From assembly GCA_017883615.1 (NCBI GenBank), contig JADGNF010000007.1, positions 1 to 64,000 on the forward strand: 64,000 bases of DNA, given 5' to 3'. A program made the position numbers and the translations under genes. Source of the DNA: Candidatus Bathyarchaeota archaeon. Lineage in GTDB: Archaea > Thermoproteota > Bathyarchaeia > Bathyarchaeales > Bathycorpusculaceae. Positions 19,006 to 28,312 of the stretch are shown piece after piece; position 1 is the first letter of the stretch; every line of letters starts with the position of its first letter. The notes beneath the pieces are model-generated. The model saw only the letters and a program-made list of their open reading frames with translations. It did no database searches and was not told the origin of the DNA.

Positions 19006-20235
19006 TTAGAATTTGTTTATTTTCTGCAGGAACTCGATTTCTTCAGGTGAGAGTTCAAGCCACGCAATCACGGCGTTTGCCTTCTGCCTCTCCATTAAGA
19101 GTTTAATGTAAGGAATGAAGTCTTCTTTGGCGGTCTTGCGGGAAACGTGGCAACGTTTCCCGATTTTGGCGCAGATGTTCTCAAGCGTCGTGCGTTTGCC
19201 TTTGGTCCAAAACAGGGTGATTATGCGTATGGGCGGGGCTATGAACTTGAAGGGTTTGTAGGTTTCAGGTTGAACGGAGCCGGCTTGGGCGAGGTTATTG
19301 TAGAAATATCGGAGAAGACCCCAGTTCTCCACGCCGATCCTGCCCCGGTAAATGTCTGCGCGCGAAACGAAATCGTAGGCCTTCGCCAAAGCAGCAGGGT
19401 CTTGGTATCGTAATGGTAGGTTGTCTCCCACAGCCATCAACAAATCATCATAATCTACCCCAGAGCGGCTCAGCACTGTAGACGCATCCTGAAGTGACTT
19501 CGCCGAGAAATATGTTGTCAATGTTTCATCCATGCCGATATCTCTGTTCCGATACGTTAACCCCATCGTGTCTTGAAGCGTAAGTGTCTTAGCTCTCTCC
19601 GCTAAGCTTTGCAAATCGTTTATCGCTGAGCGCACGTCACCGCGACTGTTCTGTGCAATTTGCTCCAGCGCCTCGAAGTCGGCTTTTACGTTTTCTTTTT
19701 GGCAAATCCTTTGGAGCGTTGCGATAATGAGAGGGATGCGGACCTGCTGAAACCGAACAAGTGTACAAACTTTCTTGAGGGGTCGCAGCTTGTCTAGATC
19801 CGGATCGTTCGCCGCCATGATGATGGGTACGCGGGCGTTCTCCACAATTTTGATAATGGCGCTGACCCCCCCGCGGTCCTCGTTTCCGGCTATCCCGTCT
19901 ACTTCGTCTAAGAAAAGGACGCTGCCTTTCGCGTCCGAGGAAAACGTGTCCAAAGCAACAAACGAGGTTGCGGGTCCGGCGATTGCGTTTATGGCTTTTT
20001 CGGAGCGGGTGTCACTTGCGTTCATTTCGATGACCTTGAAGCCGAATTCGTTTGCCGCGGCGTTAACCAGTGTCGTCTTTCCTACGCCAGGTGGGCCATA
20101 AAGTAACACCGCTTTCTTGGTGCGGCGTTTGTTTTTGAACCAGTCAATAAACGCGGTTTTTGCTCCTTCGTTGCCTACAACTTCAGCTATCTTCTTAGGG
20201 CGGTACTTCTCAACCCAAAGCAAATCCTGGCTCAA
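19006..20235 (-). CDS. rfcL: Replication factor C large subunit
   Basis: 409 aa; WVEKYRPKKIAEVVGNEGAK, LLYGPPGVGKTTLVNAAA, VLFLDEVDGIAG. Confidence 0.95.
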   Translation of the reverse strand: MSQDLLWVEKYRPKKIAEVVGNEGAKTAFIDWFKNKRRTKKAVLLYGPPGVGKTTLVNAAANEFGFKVIEMNASDTRSEKAINAIAGPATSFVALDTFSSDAKGSVLFLDEVDGIAGNEDRGGVSAIIKIVENARVPIIMAANDPDLDKLRPLKKVCTLVRFQQVRIPLIIATLQRICQKENVKADFEALEQIAQNSRGDVRSAINDLQSLAERAKTLTLQDTMGLTYRNRDIGMDETLTTYFSAKSLQDASTVLSRSGVDYDDLLMAVGDNLPLRYQDPAALAKAYDFVSRADIYRGRIGVENWGLLRYFYNNLAQAGSVQPETYKPFKFIAPPIRIITLFWTKGKRTTLENICAKIGKRCHVSRKTAKEDFIPYIKLLMERQKANAVIAWLELSPEEIEFLQKINKF

Positions 20236-21230
20236 CTGGTGTCCCCTGAGGCTTTGCCGACTTTTGCAAATTGAGCAAGCAACGCCGACAACTGGATATC
20301 GCTATTAGCTCCTTGGGTCAATCGATAGTCGTACTCACCTATTATGTCGGATAAATCAGCTTTCTGCTCCGGCGTCAAGATGGACATTTTGAAGAGTTCC
20401 CGTTGCATTTGTCGGATGATATCGGACCCAGAGAATCCATACGAACCCATTAGGTCATACATTATTTTTCTTGCGTCAACAAAGTTGTCGTAAAGTGCCT
20501 TCTTAATCATGTTCTGAACTTGCACCGGACTGGCCTCGTTAGTCACGAGCGAAGCCGTATTTTCATCTACAATCCCATCTCTGTATGATGCAGCAGTCTG
20601 AAGCGTGTTAATCGCGTGTCTCAGGTCGCCTTCAGCGTAATCTACGATTCTTTCGGCAGCAGTTGGCTCCAACTTAACATGCTCTTTTCCGGCGATGCAG
20701 CAGAGTTGGTCAATCATGGCTTTGCGGTCCAGCTTGGAGAAGCGGAATATGGCGCATCGGCTCTGGATGGGCTCTATGATTTTTCCTGATTGGTTGCAGA
20801 TCAAGATGAACCTGCTTGTGCGGCTGCTAGTTTCCATAATTCTCCTCAACGCTGTCTGCGCGGGACCTGTCATTTGGTCACATTCATCAAGAATAATCAA
20901 CGCAAATGGCACGTTGCCAAATGCCGCTCGACTGTATCTGCTGAAGTCTTTGACTCGGTCACGGACGGTGTCGATGCCTCTTTCGTCCGACGCGTTAAGC
21001 TCCAGCGTGAAGGTTTTCCAATTTTGTCCGAACAGCTCGTGGGCTATGCAGAGGGCAACTGTAGTTTTTCCTGTTCCTGGGATGCCTGCAAGGAGTAAGT
21101 GTGGCATCGTTTTTGGGTTGCGCATGAATGATTTGAGGCTTTCCACTATGTCTTTTAAGTCAACGACTTCGTCTAGGGTTTTGGGTCTGTACTTCTCAAC
21201 CCACATAACGGCTTCTTCGTTAGCTGTCAT
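20232..21230 (-). CDS. rfcS: Replication factor C small subunit
   Basis: 332 aa; WVEKYRPKTLDEVVDL, LLLAGIPGTGKTTVALCIA, LIILDECDQMT, SSRTSRFILICNQ. Confidence 0.96.
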   Translation of the reverse strand: MTANEEAVMWVEKYRPKTLDEVVDLKDIVESLKSFMRNPKTMPHLLLAGIPGTGKTTVALCIAHELFGQNWKTFTLELNASDERGIDTVRDRVKDFSRYSRAAFGNVPFALIILDECDQMTGPAQTALRRIMETSSRTSRFILICNQSGKIIEPIQSRCAIFRFSKLDRKAMIDQLCCIAGKEHVKLEPTAAERIVDYAEGDLRHAINTLQTAASYRDGIVDENTASLVTNEASPVQVQNMIKKALYDNFVDARKIMYDLMGSYGFSGSDIIRQMQRELFKMSILTPEQKADLSDIIGEYDYRLTQGANSDIQLSALLAQFAKVGKASGDTS

Positions 21231-21360
21231 AATTACTCCTCAGTCTAAGGCACATTCTTACGTGGTTGCTGGATTAATTTACTTTTCCGTAAAAACAAAC
21301 ATAGATGTGTAGATGAAAAAGCGCGTTTAAACAGTGTCATTTAGACAACGATTTTGGTCT

Positions 21361-21460
21361 ACCCCTTCCCCTACCTTTATGCAATTTTTGGCTAAAAAGT
21401 CCTTCAACCTACCCCTCTCCCCTTTTCTGCATACAGTTTCTATTAGGCTCCTCCATGTTG
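21361..21460. repeat. Intergenic C-run repeat locus 1
   Basis: ctaccccttcccctacctttatgc... followed by aacctacccctctccccttttctgcatacagtttctattaggctcctccatgtt, similar to 51087-51275. Confidence 0.7.
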
Positions 21461-21503
21461 GTTGGGAACTGTAGAAATATATGTGAAACGAGTTGTTGGT
21501 GGT

Positions 21504-21893
21504 TTAGCCGACCTTGCTGCCTTCCGTAACGTCCTTCTCGGGCATGAGCACAGCAACGTTGCCTTTGTCATCTTCAGCTGCCAGAATCATACATTGTGAT
21601 TCAAAACCCGCCATCATGCGCCGCTTTAGGTTTAGGAGAAATAGGTATTTCTTGCCAACTAAGTCCTCGGGTTTGTAGTATTGCATTAAACCCGCAACTG
21701 CCTGCCGCTTTTCCGTGCCAAAGTCCACAATAATGCGGATGAGCTTCTTGGAGTTTTCCACAGGTATGACTTCCAGAATTTTGCCAACCCGCAAATCTAG
21801 CTTTAGAAATTCGTCAAACGTGATTTCTGGAACAGTTTCTTTCTGTTCGGTTTTTTCTGGTTCTGCCTTTGGTGCTTCCATGCCGTTCGCCAC
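21504..21893 (-). CDS. tRNA-binding OB-fold domain protein (MetRS-beta/CsaA-like)
   Basis: FDEFLKLDLRVGKILEVIPVENSKKLIRIIVDFGTEKRQAVAGL. Confidence 0.88.
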   Translation of the reverse strand: MANGMEAPKAEPEKTEQKETVPEITFDEFLKLDLRVGKILEVIPVENSKKLIRIIVDFGTEKRQAVAGLMQYYKPEDLVGKKYLFLLNLKRRMMAGFESQCMILAAEDDKGNVAVLMPEKDVTEGSKVG

Positions 21894-22046
21894 TTTTTTC
21901 TCGCGGGTATGAGCTATTAAGTTTTCTGTAACTTGTGCTTACATACTATCTTCTCGAAATCTTTCTCAATTTTCCCTCCAACTTTTGTCCGCTCCCCAAC
22001 GAGCCCGTTCGTCGCCATACCCCACTCATTGGCCTTCCCGATAACT

Positions 22047-22703
22047 TTAGCCTTGTTTTGTTTTTTCTCTTTTTTCCTGACGTTGCTCAAAGCGGCGCAA
22101 TGAATCTTCTAAGGCTTTTCTGCGGACTTCCTGAGTTATGTCCCCGCGAGTGGATTCAATTATTCTACGTGCCACATCGTTTTTCCTTCTCAACCCCTGA
22201 ACAAGCATATATGCCTCATCAAGGGCCTCCAATTCGACGTAGATCTCATCCATAGTTTGAAGGCATTTTTCGCCTTTCTCAACGTCACCCTCACGAAGCG
22301 CATCAAGCGCAAGCCGCCTGAATTCACCCACCACATCTGCTAATCCTAAAATGTAGTCTGCAGGCGGGACATCGATTTCTTCTGGAGTTACAAATCTAGG
22401 TTCTTCGAGTAACTTCACAAAGATGCAGGCTTCCGAATACTCCTGTAGAGCCGCACTAAACATTCCGCCATAGATTATCGCAGGATACTCCTTTGCTTTT
22501 TCCTTGAGCTTCGATAGGATTTCTTTTGCCTTTTCCAGTTGTTTCTTGGCCTCACCTAATCGCTTTTGGTGACTGAGCAGAATTGCCTGCTTGGAGAGGC
22601 TAGTTGCTTTTCGCATGCAATCATGCGTGTTTTCGCGTATTTCCTCTTTCTGCGTAAGTTCACGTTTGATTTCTTTAAGCAAATTTTTCAATGTTACCGG
22701 CAA
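22047..22703 (-). CDS. Translin family protein
   Basis: 218 aa, all-helical; PPADYILGLADVVGEFRRLALDALREGDVEKGEKCLQTMDEIY. Confidence 0.82.
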   Translation of the reverse strand: MPVTLKNLLKEIKRELTQKEEIRENTHDCMRKATSLSKQAILLSHQKRLGEAKKQLEKAKEILSKLKEKAKEYPAIIYGGMFSAALQEYSEACIFVKLLEEPRFVTPEEIDVPPADYILGLADVVGEFRRLALDALREGDVEKGEKCLQTMDEIYVELEALDEAYMLVQGLRRKNDVARRIIESTRGDITQEVRRKALEDSLRRFEQRQEKREKTKQG

Positions 22704-22770
22704 AGTCTCAGTCCTTCAATTCTATTGTTAGCTTGTAAAAATAGGTGGAAAACCCGCTTATAGGTTTCCT

Positions 22771-22977
22771 TTAAGTAATGGGCTGTTCAGGGTCAGCCCA
22801 TTTTTCGACGGACAATTTATCATCTCCAAGCTTGAAGCTGACCTTTACAAAAATTGAACTTGCCTCCTTAAATGGGAACATGCTGTCTTCAGCTAAGTCT
22901 TTTGGCAAGTAAACTAGATATTTGCCGTCTTTTCTCCTAAATATTCTCCCTCTCCCCTCGTTAACCATATTCACCAC
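22771..22977 (-). CDS. Small protein, possibly AbrB-like, unknown function
   Basis: 68 aa; GRGRIFRRKDGKYLVYLPKDLAEDSMFPF. Confidence 0.5.
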   Translation of the reverse strand: MVNMVNEGRGRIFRRKDGKYLVYLPKDLAEDSMFPFKEASSIFVKVSFKLGDDKLSVEKWADPEQPIT

Positions 22978-23117
22978 CCTTAAATTAAATTGCAGGTTTA
23001 AGAATAGGGCACTACAAAATTACTATTTAAGGGTGCCATTCACCTTTCAAAGGGCGGCATTTTGATTCAACCAAAACAAGCACAAAGACTGAATGATTTG
23101 AAAGGCAAGTGGTTAAT

Positions 23118-24077
23118 TCAAGAGGAACTGAAACGAATTGGCTTCTGCCTTTTGCTTAACAAAACAACGCGGCTATCTTGGGATTCATCTAAAATCTTGT
23201 ACCCCGTCTTTTCCGACAGCTGCAACGCAAAATCGTAAACTTCTTTGTGGCTTGGCATCTTTTCGAAGCCTAAACGTAAACTCGAAAAACCCACATGCAT
23301 GTACGCTTTTGCTTCAACGTACGTTGGTTGTGCCTTCTCCACAAGTTTTGCGTACCCGTCAACGTCATGCATATTTAGGTCCCTAACAAGTGTCGAACGA
23401 ATAACTGTTGGGCATCGGAAACTCGGCATCAACGCCAAAGATTCATTTAGCCGTTCCCATGCGCCAGACAATTGCGGACGACAAACCTCCTTAAACATTT
23501 CCTCATTGGTCGCACAAACAGAGATGTATAGTTGAGTGGGTTCGGTGCATAACGTTGAAAGTTTGTGGGGCAAGTTTCCGTTAGAAACCAGAAACGTTGT
23601 CAGGCCCTTACCATGCAGGGTGCGAATCAGCTCTCCAAGCGGCTCATAAAGTGTCGGCTCCCCCGTTAAACTGATTGCGACATGTTTCGGGCGGAAAGCT
23701 TCCCGAAACTTTTGCGGGTCCGTCTTGGGGTGATCCTTATACCCCGACAAGATTCTGGTTTGCGCCTTGAGGATTCCTTGGGTAATTTCCTCAGGCGGAT
23801 CCCAATCTGGCGTGCTTAATTCGTTCCAGCTAATCTGCAGATCGCCGTTTTGGGCTCTCCAGCAGAACAAACATTGCTGCGTGCAGTAGAAAAGTGCGGG
23901 CGACATCTGGATACACTGATGGGAGTTTATACCGTAGAACTTCTGCTTGTAACATGATCTGCCGCCGGTTAATGCTTCATAAAACCATTTGCACCTTTTA
24001 ACAGCTGAATGCCCACCCACTCGGTGATATTTCTGTTTCCTCAACGCTTGCAATAATGGTTCTGGAACAAGGTTCAC
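23118..24077 (-). CDS. taw1: 4-demethylwyosine synthase Taw1 (TYW1 family radical SAM)
   Basis: YCTQQCLFCWRAQNGD radical-SAM motif, HVAISLTGEPTLYEPLGELI, WERLNESLALM. Confidence 0.93.
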   Translation of the reverse strand: MNLVPEPLLQALRKQKYHRVGGHSAVKRCKWFYEALTGGRSCYKQKFYGINSHQCIQMSPALFYCTQQCLFCWRAQNGDLQISWNELSTPDWDPPEEITQGILKAQTRILSGYKDHPKTDPQKFREAFRPKHVAISLTGEPTLYEPLGELIRTLHGKGLTTFLVSNGNLPHKLSTLCTEPTQLYISVCATNEEMFKEVCRPQLSGAWERLNESLALMPSFRCPTVIRSTLVRDLNMHDVDGYAKLVEKAQPTYVEAKAYMHVGFSSLRLGFEKMPSHKEVYDFALQLSEKTGYKILDESQDSRVVLLSKRQKPIRFSSS

Positions 24078-24261
24078 CAGGATGGTTCACATCTTTAGCC
24101 GTTAGTTTGGAGCATTAATGAATCGCACAAATAAAGCCGTTTCAGTTACGAAATCGTCTTTTCGTCGTGCTTTCTCATCGTTTTATATAATATTGGTGAC
24201 CATGATCCTGTTGCCAATTCGTTAACCCGCCTTAATTAAAGGCAAAGTTTAAAATGTTCTC

Positions 24262-26433
24262 ATGGTAGTAGAATGTTCAATCTCGAAGAGTAAACTTTAC
24301 CGCACAGAGGAGACAATCGGTTTGAAACAAAAAATCTTCACATTAGCTCTCTTAGTCCTTATGGTCACAGCCTTTTTGCCAATTTCAACTCTTTCGGTTC
24401 ATGGTCAATCGCTGAACAGTGTTTCCATAACTCAATTTACAGTTGACGGACTCGCGGTAACCAACATAAATCCCGGACAAACCGTTACTCTAGGTGGTAC
24501 AATCGTAACCTCTAACGGCCCATATCGAGTATACTTAGAAAATACACTCTTGTCCTCTGGAAACGCCAAAGGATTCAATGTCTTAACTAATATTACCGTT
24601 CCGTTCCTCACATCGGGGCCATATGGCTTTACTCTTGTTGATGTAACAACAGGCGAAAACACTACCTACCCCGAGGATGTGTTCGTATCATATAATGTTC
24701 AACCAGTCCTTCCGGCTTCACCCGGACAATTAGTGGAAGGCAACGGCTTATCTCTCAACGTTAGCATACTGGGCGGCGACGCTAACAAACTGTACATCGC
24801 GGAAATCGTTGTAGTGCCACCTTCTGGCGTAGAAGGCAATTACACAACGGACGTTTCCCTCACCACATCATCTCTAGGTGTTGCCTACGCTCTCGTCACT
24901 TTTCCAAGCTCAAGCTTCCATTCTTCAGGTTCGACGGTTTATTTCGGAACATACAACGTTTATTTCAACGCAACTCAGAATTTGGCGCAAACAAGCTTCA
25001 ACGTTGGCATCACAGATTTCACTGAGTATCATCGAGGAAGCGCCGTCAAAATTACCGGTTTAGGGTATCAACCCAGCCAAACGGCCACAGTGGCGGTCAA
25101 ATTTAATGATATCGTAGTTTTCTCTCAGTCTGTGACTGCTTCAAGTCAAGGTACAGTTTCGACCACTTGGAATGTTCCATCAGATGCTTCCTTGGGGAAC
25201 TATAGTATCGCTATTACTCCGCTCACTACACCAAATAAGATAATTGCCGACGTATCCTCATTCTTAATACTTGGCTTCCCAGTTAACTTCAAAGCAGTAA
25301 ACTTGGCGAACGAAGTTGTTCCGAACATATTGTTTGAAGTAATTGACCAAGTTTCGGGTACCACTTACAAAGGAACAACAGATTCGAGTGGCGTAGCAAC
25401 AATAAACTTAGAAAAAGGCGCTGTCACAACTACCGCCTACTGGAATGATGTTCAAGTAGGACAAATTCAATTTTCAATAACCGGCGCCAATACCTATACC
25501 GTGTCCTGCAGATTGACCGATTTGAAGATTAAGGTTCAGGATAAAAACGGTGTTGTTATCCCCTTTGTCCAGTTGAACTTAACCTATTCGTACACCTCCC
25601 GAACTGGAGCGACAACTACAGGCACTGCTACTGGGGAAACCGACCTAACCGGCTTTTACTCCCTTAACTCAGTGCTAACAGGGATCGGTTATACAGTCCT
25701 CGCTTCAAAATATAATACTGTCTTTAACACTGGCAACACCCAAATCAACTCTCTACCCGCCCAAGCATCCACTCAGTTTACTATCCAGTGCCCAGACGAA
25801 ACCCTCACGCTAAAAACTCTCGATTATAACTTTGCTGCTTTACCTAATGCGCGAATCACTCTCACAGAACAAGCAAGCGGGCTATTCTACAGCGTAACCA
25901 CAGACGCCGATGGCAACGCGCAACTTGATGTAACCTTTGGGCAGTACCGCGCTGAAATCTTCACATCGTCCAACGTTCTACTAAATAATACGATCCTTAG
26001 CGTTTTGAGCAACACGAACGCTCAAATTCGGTGTGTTACCTACAACCTTCCGGTATCCGTTAGAGTTGTAGACTACTTCGGAAACGGCATTGGCAACGTC
26101 AAAATTCAAATAAGCAGACCCGGAATGGACACTCTTTCAGCAACAACACAAGGCGACGGAACAGCGTCATTTGGCAACATTATCGGTGGAAACATGGAGA
26201 TAACCGCTTACCCATCCGGAAACCCGAATTCTTTCGTGGCAACAAACCTGCAGGTTAACTCCGCGTCAGCAGTGAAACTCACAATGAACAACTACGTCGC
26301 GTTTGCGGGTGCTTTAATATCGACAAGTATGCTGGCAACCATTATAGTCATCGTTTTAGCTCTGCTGCTTTTCGTAGGTATCGAAGTCTACAGACGAACC
26401 GGCTTTAGACTCAGAAGAAAATCCGAAAGTTAA
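24262..26433 (+). CDS. Secreted, C-terminally membrane-anchored protein with repeated Ig/Cna-B-like domains
   Basis: 723 aa; signal peptide, repeats such as TTDSSGVATINLEKG and TTDADGNAQLDVTFG, C-terminal TM and RRTGFRLRRKSES; actual start may be the downstream TTG (LKQKIFTLALL). Confidence 0.75.
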   Translation: MVVECSISKSKLYRTEETIGLKQKIFTLALLVLMVTAFLPISTLSVHGQSLNSVSITQFTVDGLAVTNINPGQTVTLGGTIVTSNGPYRVYLENTLLSSGNAKGFNVLTNITVPFLTSGPYGFTLVDVTTGENTTYPEDVFVSYNVQPVLPASPGQLVEGNGLSLNVSILGGDANKLYIAEIVVVPPSGVEGNYTTDVSLTTSSLGVAYALVTFPSSSFHSSGSTVYFGTYNVYFNATQNLAQTSFNVGITDFTEYHRGSAVKITGLGYQPSQTATVAVKFNDIVVFSQSVTASSQGTVSTTWNVPSDASLGNYSIAITPLTTPNKIIADVSSFLILGFPVNFKAVNLANEVVPNILFEVIDQVSGTTYKGTTDSSGVATINLEKGAVTTTAYWNDVQVGQIQFSITGANTYTVSCRLTDLKIKVQDKNGVVIPFVQLNLTYSYTSRTGATTTGTATGETDLTGFYSLNSVLTGIGYTVLASKYNTVFNTGNTQINSLPAQASTQFTIQCPDETLTLKTLDYNFAALPNARITLTEQASGLFYSVTTDADGNAQLDVTFGQYRAEIFTSSNVLLNNTILSVLSNTNAQIRCVTYNLPVSVRVVDYFGNGIGNVKIQISRPGMDTLSATTQGDGTASFGNIIGGNMEITAYPSGNPNSFVATNLQVNSASAVKLTMNNYVAFAGALISTSMLATIIVIVLALLLFVGIEVYRRTGFRLRRKSES

Positions 26434-26547
26434 GGACACAATGAGGCGTCTAAAGCAAAAAACTTTATATCTACTTCAAGAAATATGCTGATTAAGAATG
26501 TTAACGCAACACGGGATTCTTTAAACTGAAACCTAGAGGTGTAACGT

Positions 26548-26835
26548 TTGGCTCAAGCAAAAGCTTGTTCTCCAACATGCCCATCTTTTAAGTGCAGCAA
26601 AAACTCCGCGTTTTTCCGTCGAGATGGGGTACAGTGCAACTGGACCGAAGAACTATGCAACGTCGCTAACTGTACATATTCTCAATGTTTGAAAAGACGA
26701 ATGCTTCCAAATGGAATCTGCGGAGAAACCGTTCGGCGGCAAACAGTTGAAAAGGACTTTGAAGACGACATCGACGTGCCTGTTAAACTTAAAGGAAAGG
26801 CGCTGCGCAAGTTCGGAGAAAAAGACATATACTAA
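26548..26835 (+). CDS. Cys-rich conserved small protein
   Basis: 95 aa, TTG start; CSPTCPSFKCSKNSAFFRRDGVQCNWTEELCNVANCTYSQCLKRRMLPNGICG. Confidence 0.6.
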   Translation: MAQAKACSPTCPSFKCSKNSAFFRRDGVQCNWTEELCNVANCTYSQCLKRRMLPNGICGETVRRQTVEKDFEDDIDVPVKLKGKALRKFGEKDIY

Positions 26836-26894
26836 AAAAACAGCAAAATTCAAAAGAAATGCCGCGCCAAATAGAGCGCGTTTTCTTCCATTTT

Positions 26895-27056
26895 CTATTT
26901 AGCTTGGATACGTTTGACGACTGGCGGTTTAACCTTTTTCAGAATTCTGTAACCGCAAATAATGCATTTAGTTTCTCCGCCACGAAGCTCCAGCTCTTCG
27001 CTTGGAACTTTTGCTCCGCAACGCATACATTCATAAACAATTCCTGATTTCTCCAT
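26895..27056 (-). CDS. rpoP: DNA-directed RNA polymerase subunit P (Rpo12)
   Basis: MEKSGIVYECMRCGAKVPSEELELRGGETKCIICGYRILKKVKPPVVKRIQAK; internal ATG preferred over 27077. Confidence 0.88.
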   Translation of the reverse strand: MEKSGIVYECMRCGAKVPSEELELRGGETKCIICGYRILKKVKPPVVKRIQAK

Positions 27057-27089
27057 GAAAGCATCCTCTTTGTACAAAGGAAACGTTTT

Positions 27090-27986
27090 TTGCTTTTAAA
27101 CGTTTTCAGTACACCGCGAAGTATCGAAGGGGAAAGCTTGCGAAAACGGCTAAAGAAAAGGCTCAGCGAAAACACCTCGACAAAAACCGTTGAAATCTAC
27201 AATTCTTTCGACATAGTGGGCGACATCGCAATCGTTAAACTGACGGAATCCTCAAAGGAACAGGCAGCACTTGCTGCCAACGCCATAATGGGCTGCAATA
27301 AGGGCTTGAAGACGGTTTTGGCTCAGGCATCAAAAATCCAGGGCGAATTTCGTCTGCGCAACCTAGTTTGCATAGGCGGTGAAGACAAAACAGTCACCAC
27401 CCACAGGGAACATGGTTGCTTCTTCAACGTGGATTTGGAAAAATGCTTCTTCTCCCCGAGGCTTTCAGGCGAACGACTACGCATATCCCGCTTAGTCCAA
27501 CCTAACGAAACCATTGTTAACATGTTTGCAGGCGTCGGATGCTTCTCAATAATCATCGCCAAAACCGTGCCCACCGCAAAAGTGTACTCCATAGATCTCA
27601 ACCCAGCCGCCGTTGAATGCATGCGAAAAAACGTTCGAGTAAATAGGGTTTTCGGCAAAGTCCTTCCTGTGCTAGGAGACTCCAAGGCAATAATTGAAGC
27701 CCGTTTCCAGCACTGCGCGGATCGCGTTCTGATGCCGCTGCCGGAGAAAGCCTTGGAGTATTTGCCCACAGCAGTTACTGCCCTTAAAACCTCTGGAGGG
27801 TGGATACACCTTCACTGTTTTGAACATGCAATCAAGACCGAGGAATCGATGGATCAAGCCCACGCGAAAATCGCCGCGGAATTCAAAAGCTTAGACATCG
27901 ATTTTGAGGTACCTTTTTCGCGCGTAGTCAGACCGGTGGGTCCTAACTGGCATCAGGTTGAGGTCGATATACGCGTGAATGGTTAA
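27090..27986 (+). CDS. trm5: Trm5-family tRNA (guanine-N1-)-methyltransferase
   Basis: SPRLSGERLRISRLVQPNETIVNMFAGVGCFSIIIAK, IDLNPAAVECMRKNVRVN, ADRVLMPLPEKALEYL. Confidence 0.88.
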   Translation: MLLNVFSTPRSIEGESLRKRLKKRLSENTSTKTVEIYNSFDIVGDIAIVKLTESSKEQAALAANAIMGCNKGLKTVLAQASKIQGEFRLRNLVCIGGEDKTVTTHREHGCFFNVDLEKCFFSPRLSGERLRISRLVQPNETIVNMFAGVGCFSIIIAKTVPTAKVYSIDLNPAAVECMRKNVRVNRVFGKVLPVLGDSKAIIEARFQHCADRVLMPLPEKALEYLPTAVTALKTSGGWIHLHCFEHAIKTEESMDQAHAKIAAEFKSLDIDFEVPFSRVVRPVGPNWHQVEVDIRVNG

Positions 27987-28032
27987 TAAGTTTTAATAGT
28001 TTGATGCCGCGATAGATGTTCAAGGGAACATC

Positions 28033-28305
28033 ATGAAACGGAAATTGATGGATATTCTCGCTTGCCCAATCGATAAGTATCATCCACTTGACCTACTCGT
28101 CTTTGAAGAGAAAGACGAAATCGTCGAAGGCTTAATTGTCTGCCCCAAATGCTTAAGGTGGTACCCTATCCGCGACGAAATCCCCGAGATGTTGCCCGAC
28201 GAACTCAGAAAGGACGCTGAGGACTTACCATTCCTGAAGAAGTGGAAAGCCAAAGTCCCCGAAAACATTGTGAAAGAAGGCAAACCTTTCAACTTGAAAG
28301 GGTAA
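28033..28305 (+). CDS. Trm112-family methyltransferase partner protein
   Basis: MKRKLMDILACPIDKYHPLDLLVFEEK...GLIVCPKCLRWYPIRDEIPEMLPDELR. Confidence 0.9.
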   Translation: MKRKLMDILACPIDKYHPLDLLVFEEKDEIVEGLIVCPKCLRWYPIRDEIPEMLPDELRKDAEDLPFLKKWKAKVPENIVKEGKPFNLKG

Positions 28306-28312
28306 ACTCAGG

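Noticed and set aside
14102-21230. Inteins in MCM or RFC genes
   Set aside because: Protein lengths and uninterrupted motif order are normal for intein-free proteins
21361-21460. C-run repeats as a CRISPR array
   Set aside because: Units are degenerate, of unequal length, few in number, and there are no cas genes in the window
24262-26433. Secreted 723 aa protein as an archaeosortase substrate
   Set aside because: C-terminus has a TM and basic tail but no PEF/PGF-type motif before the TM
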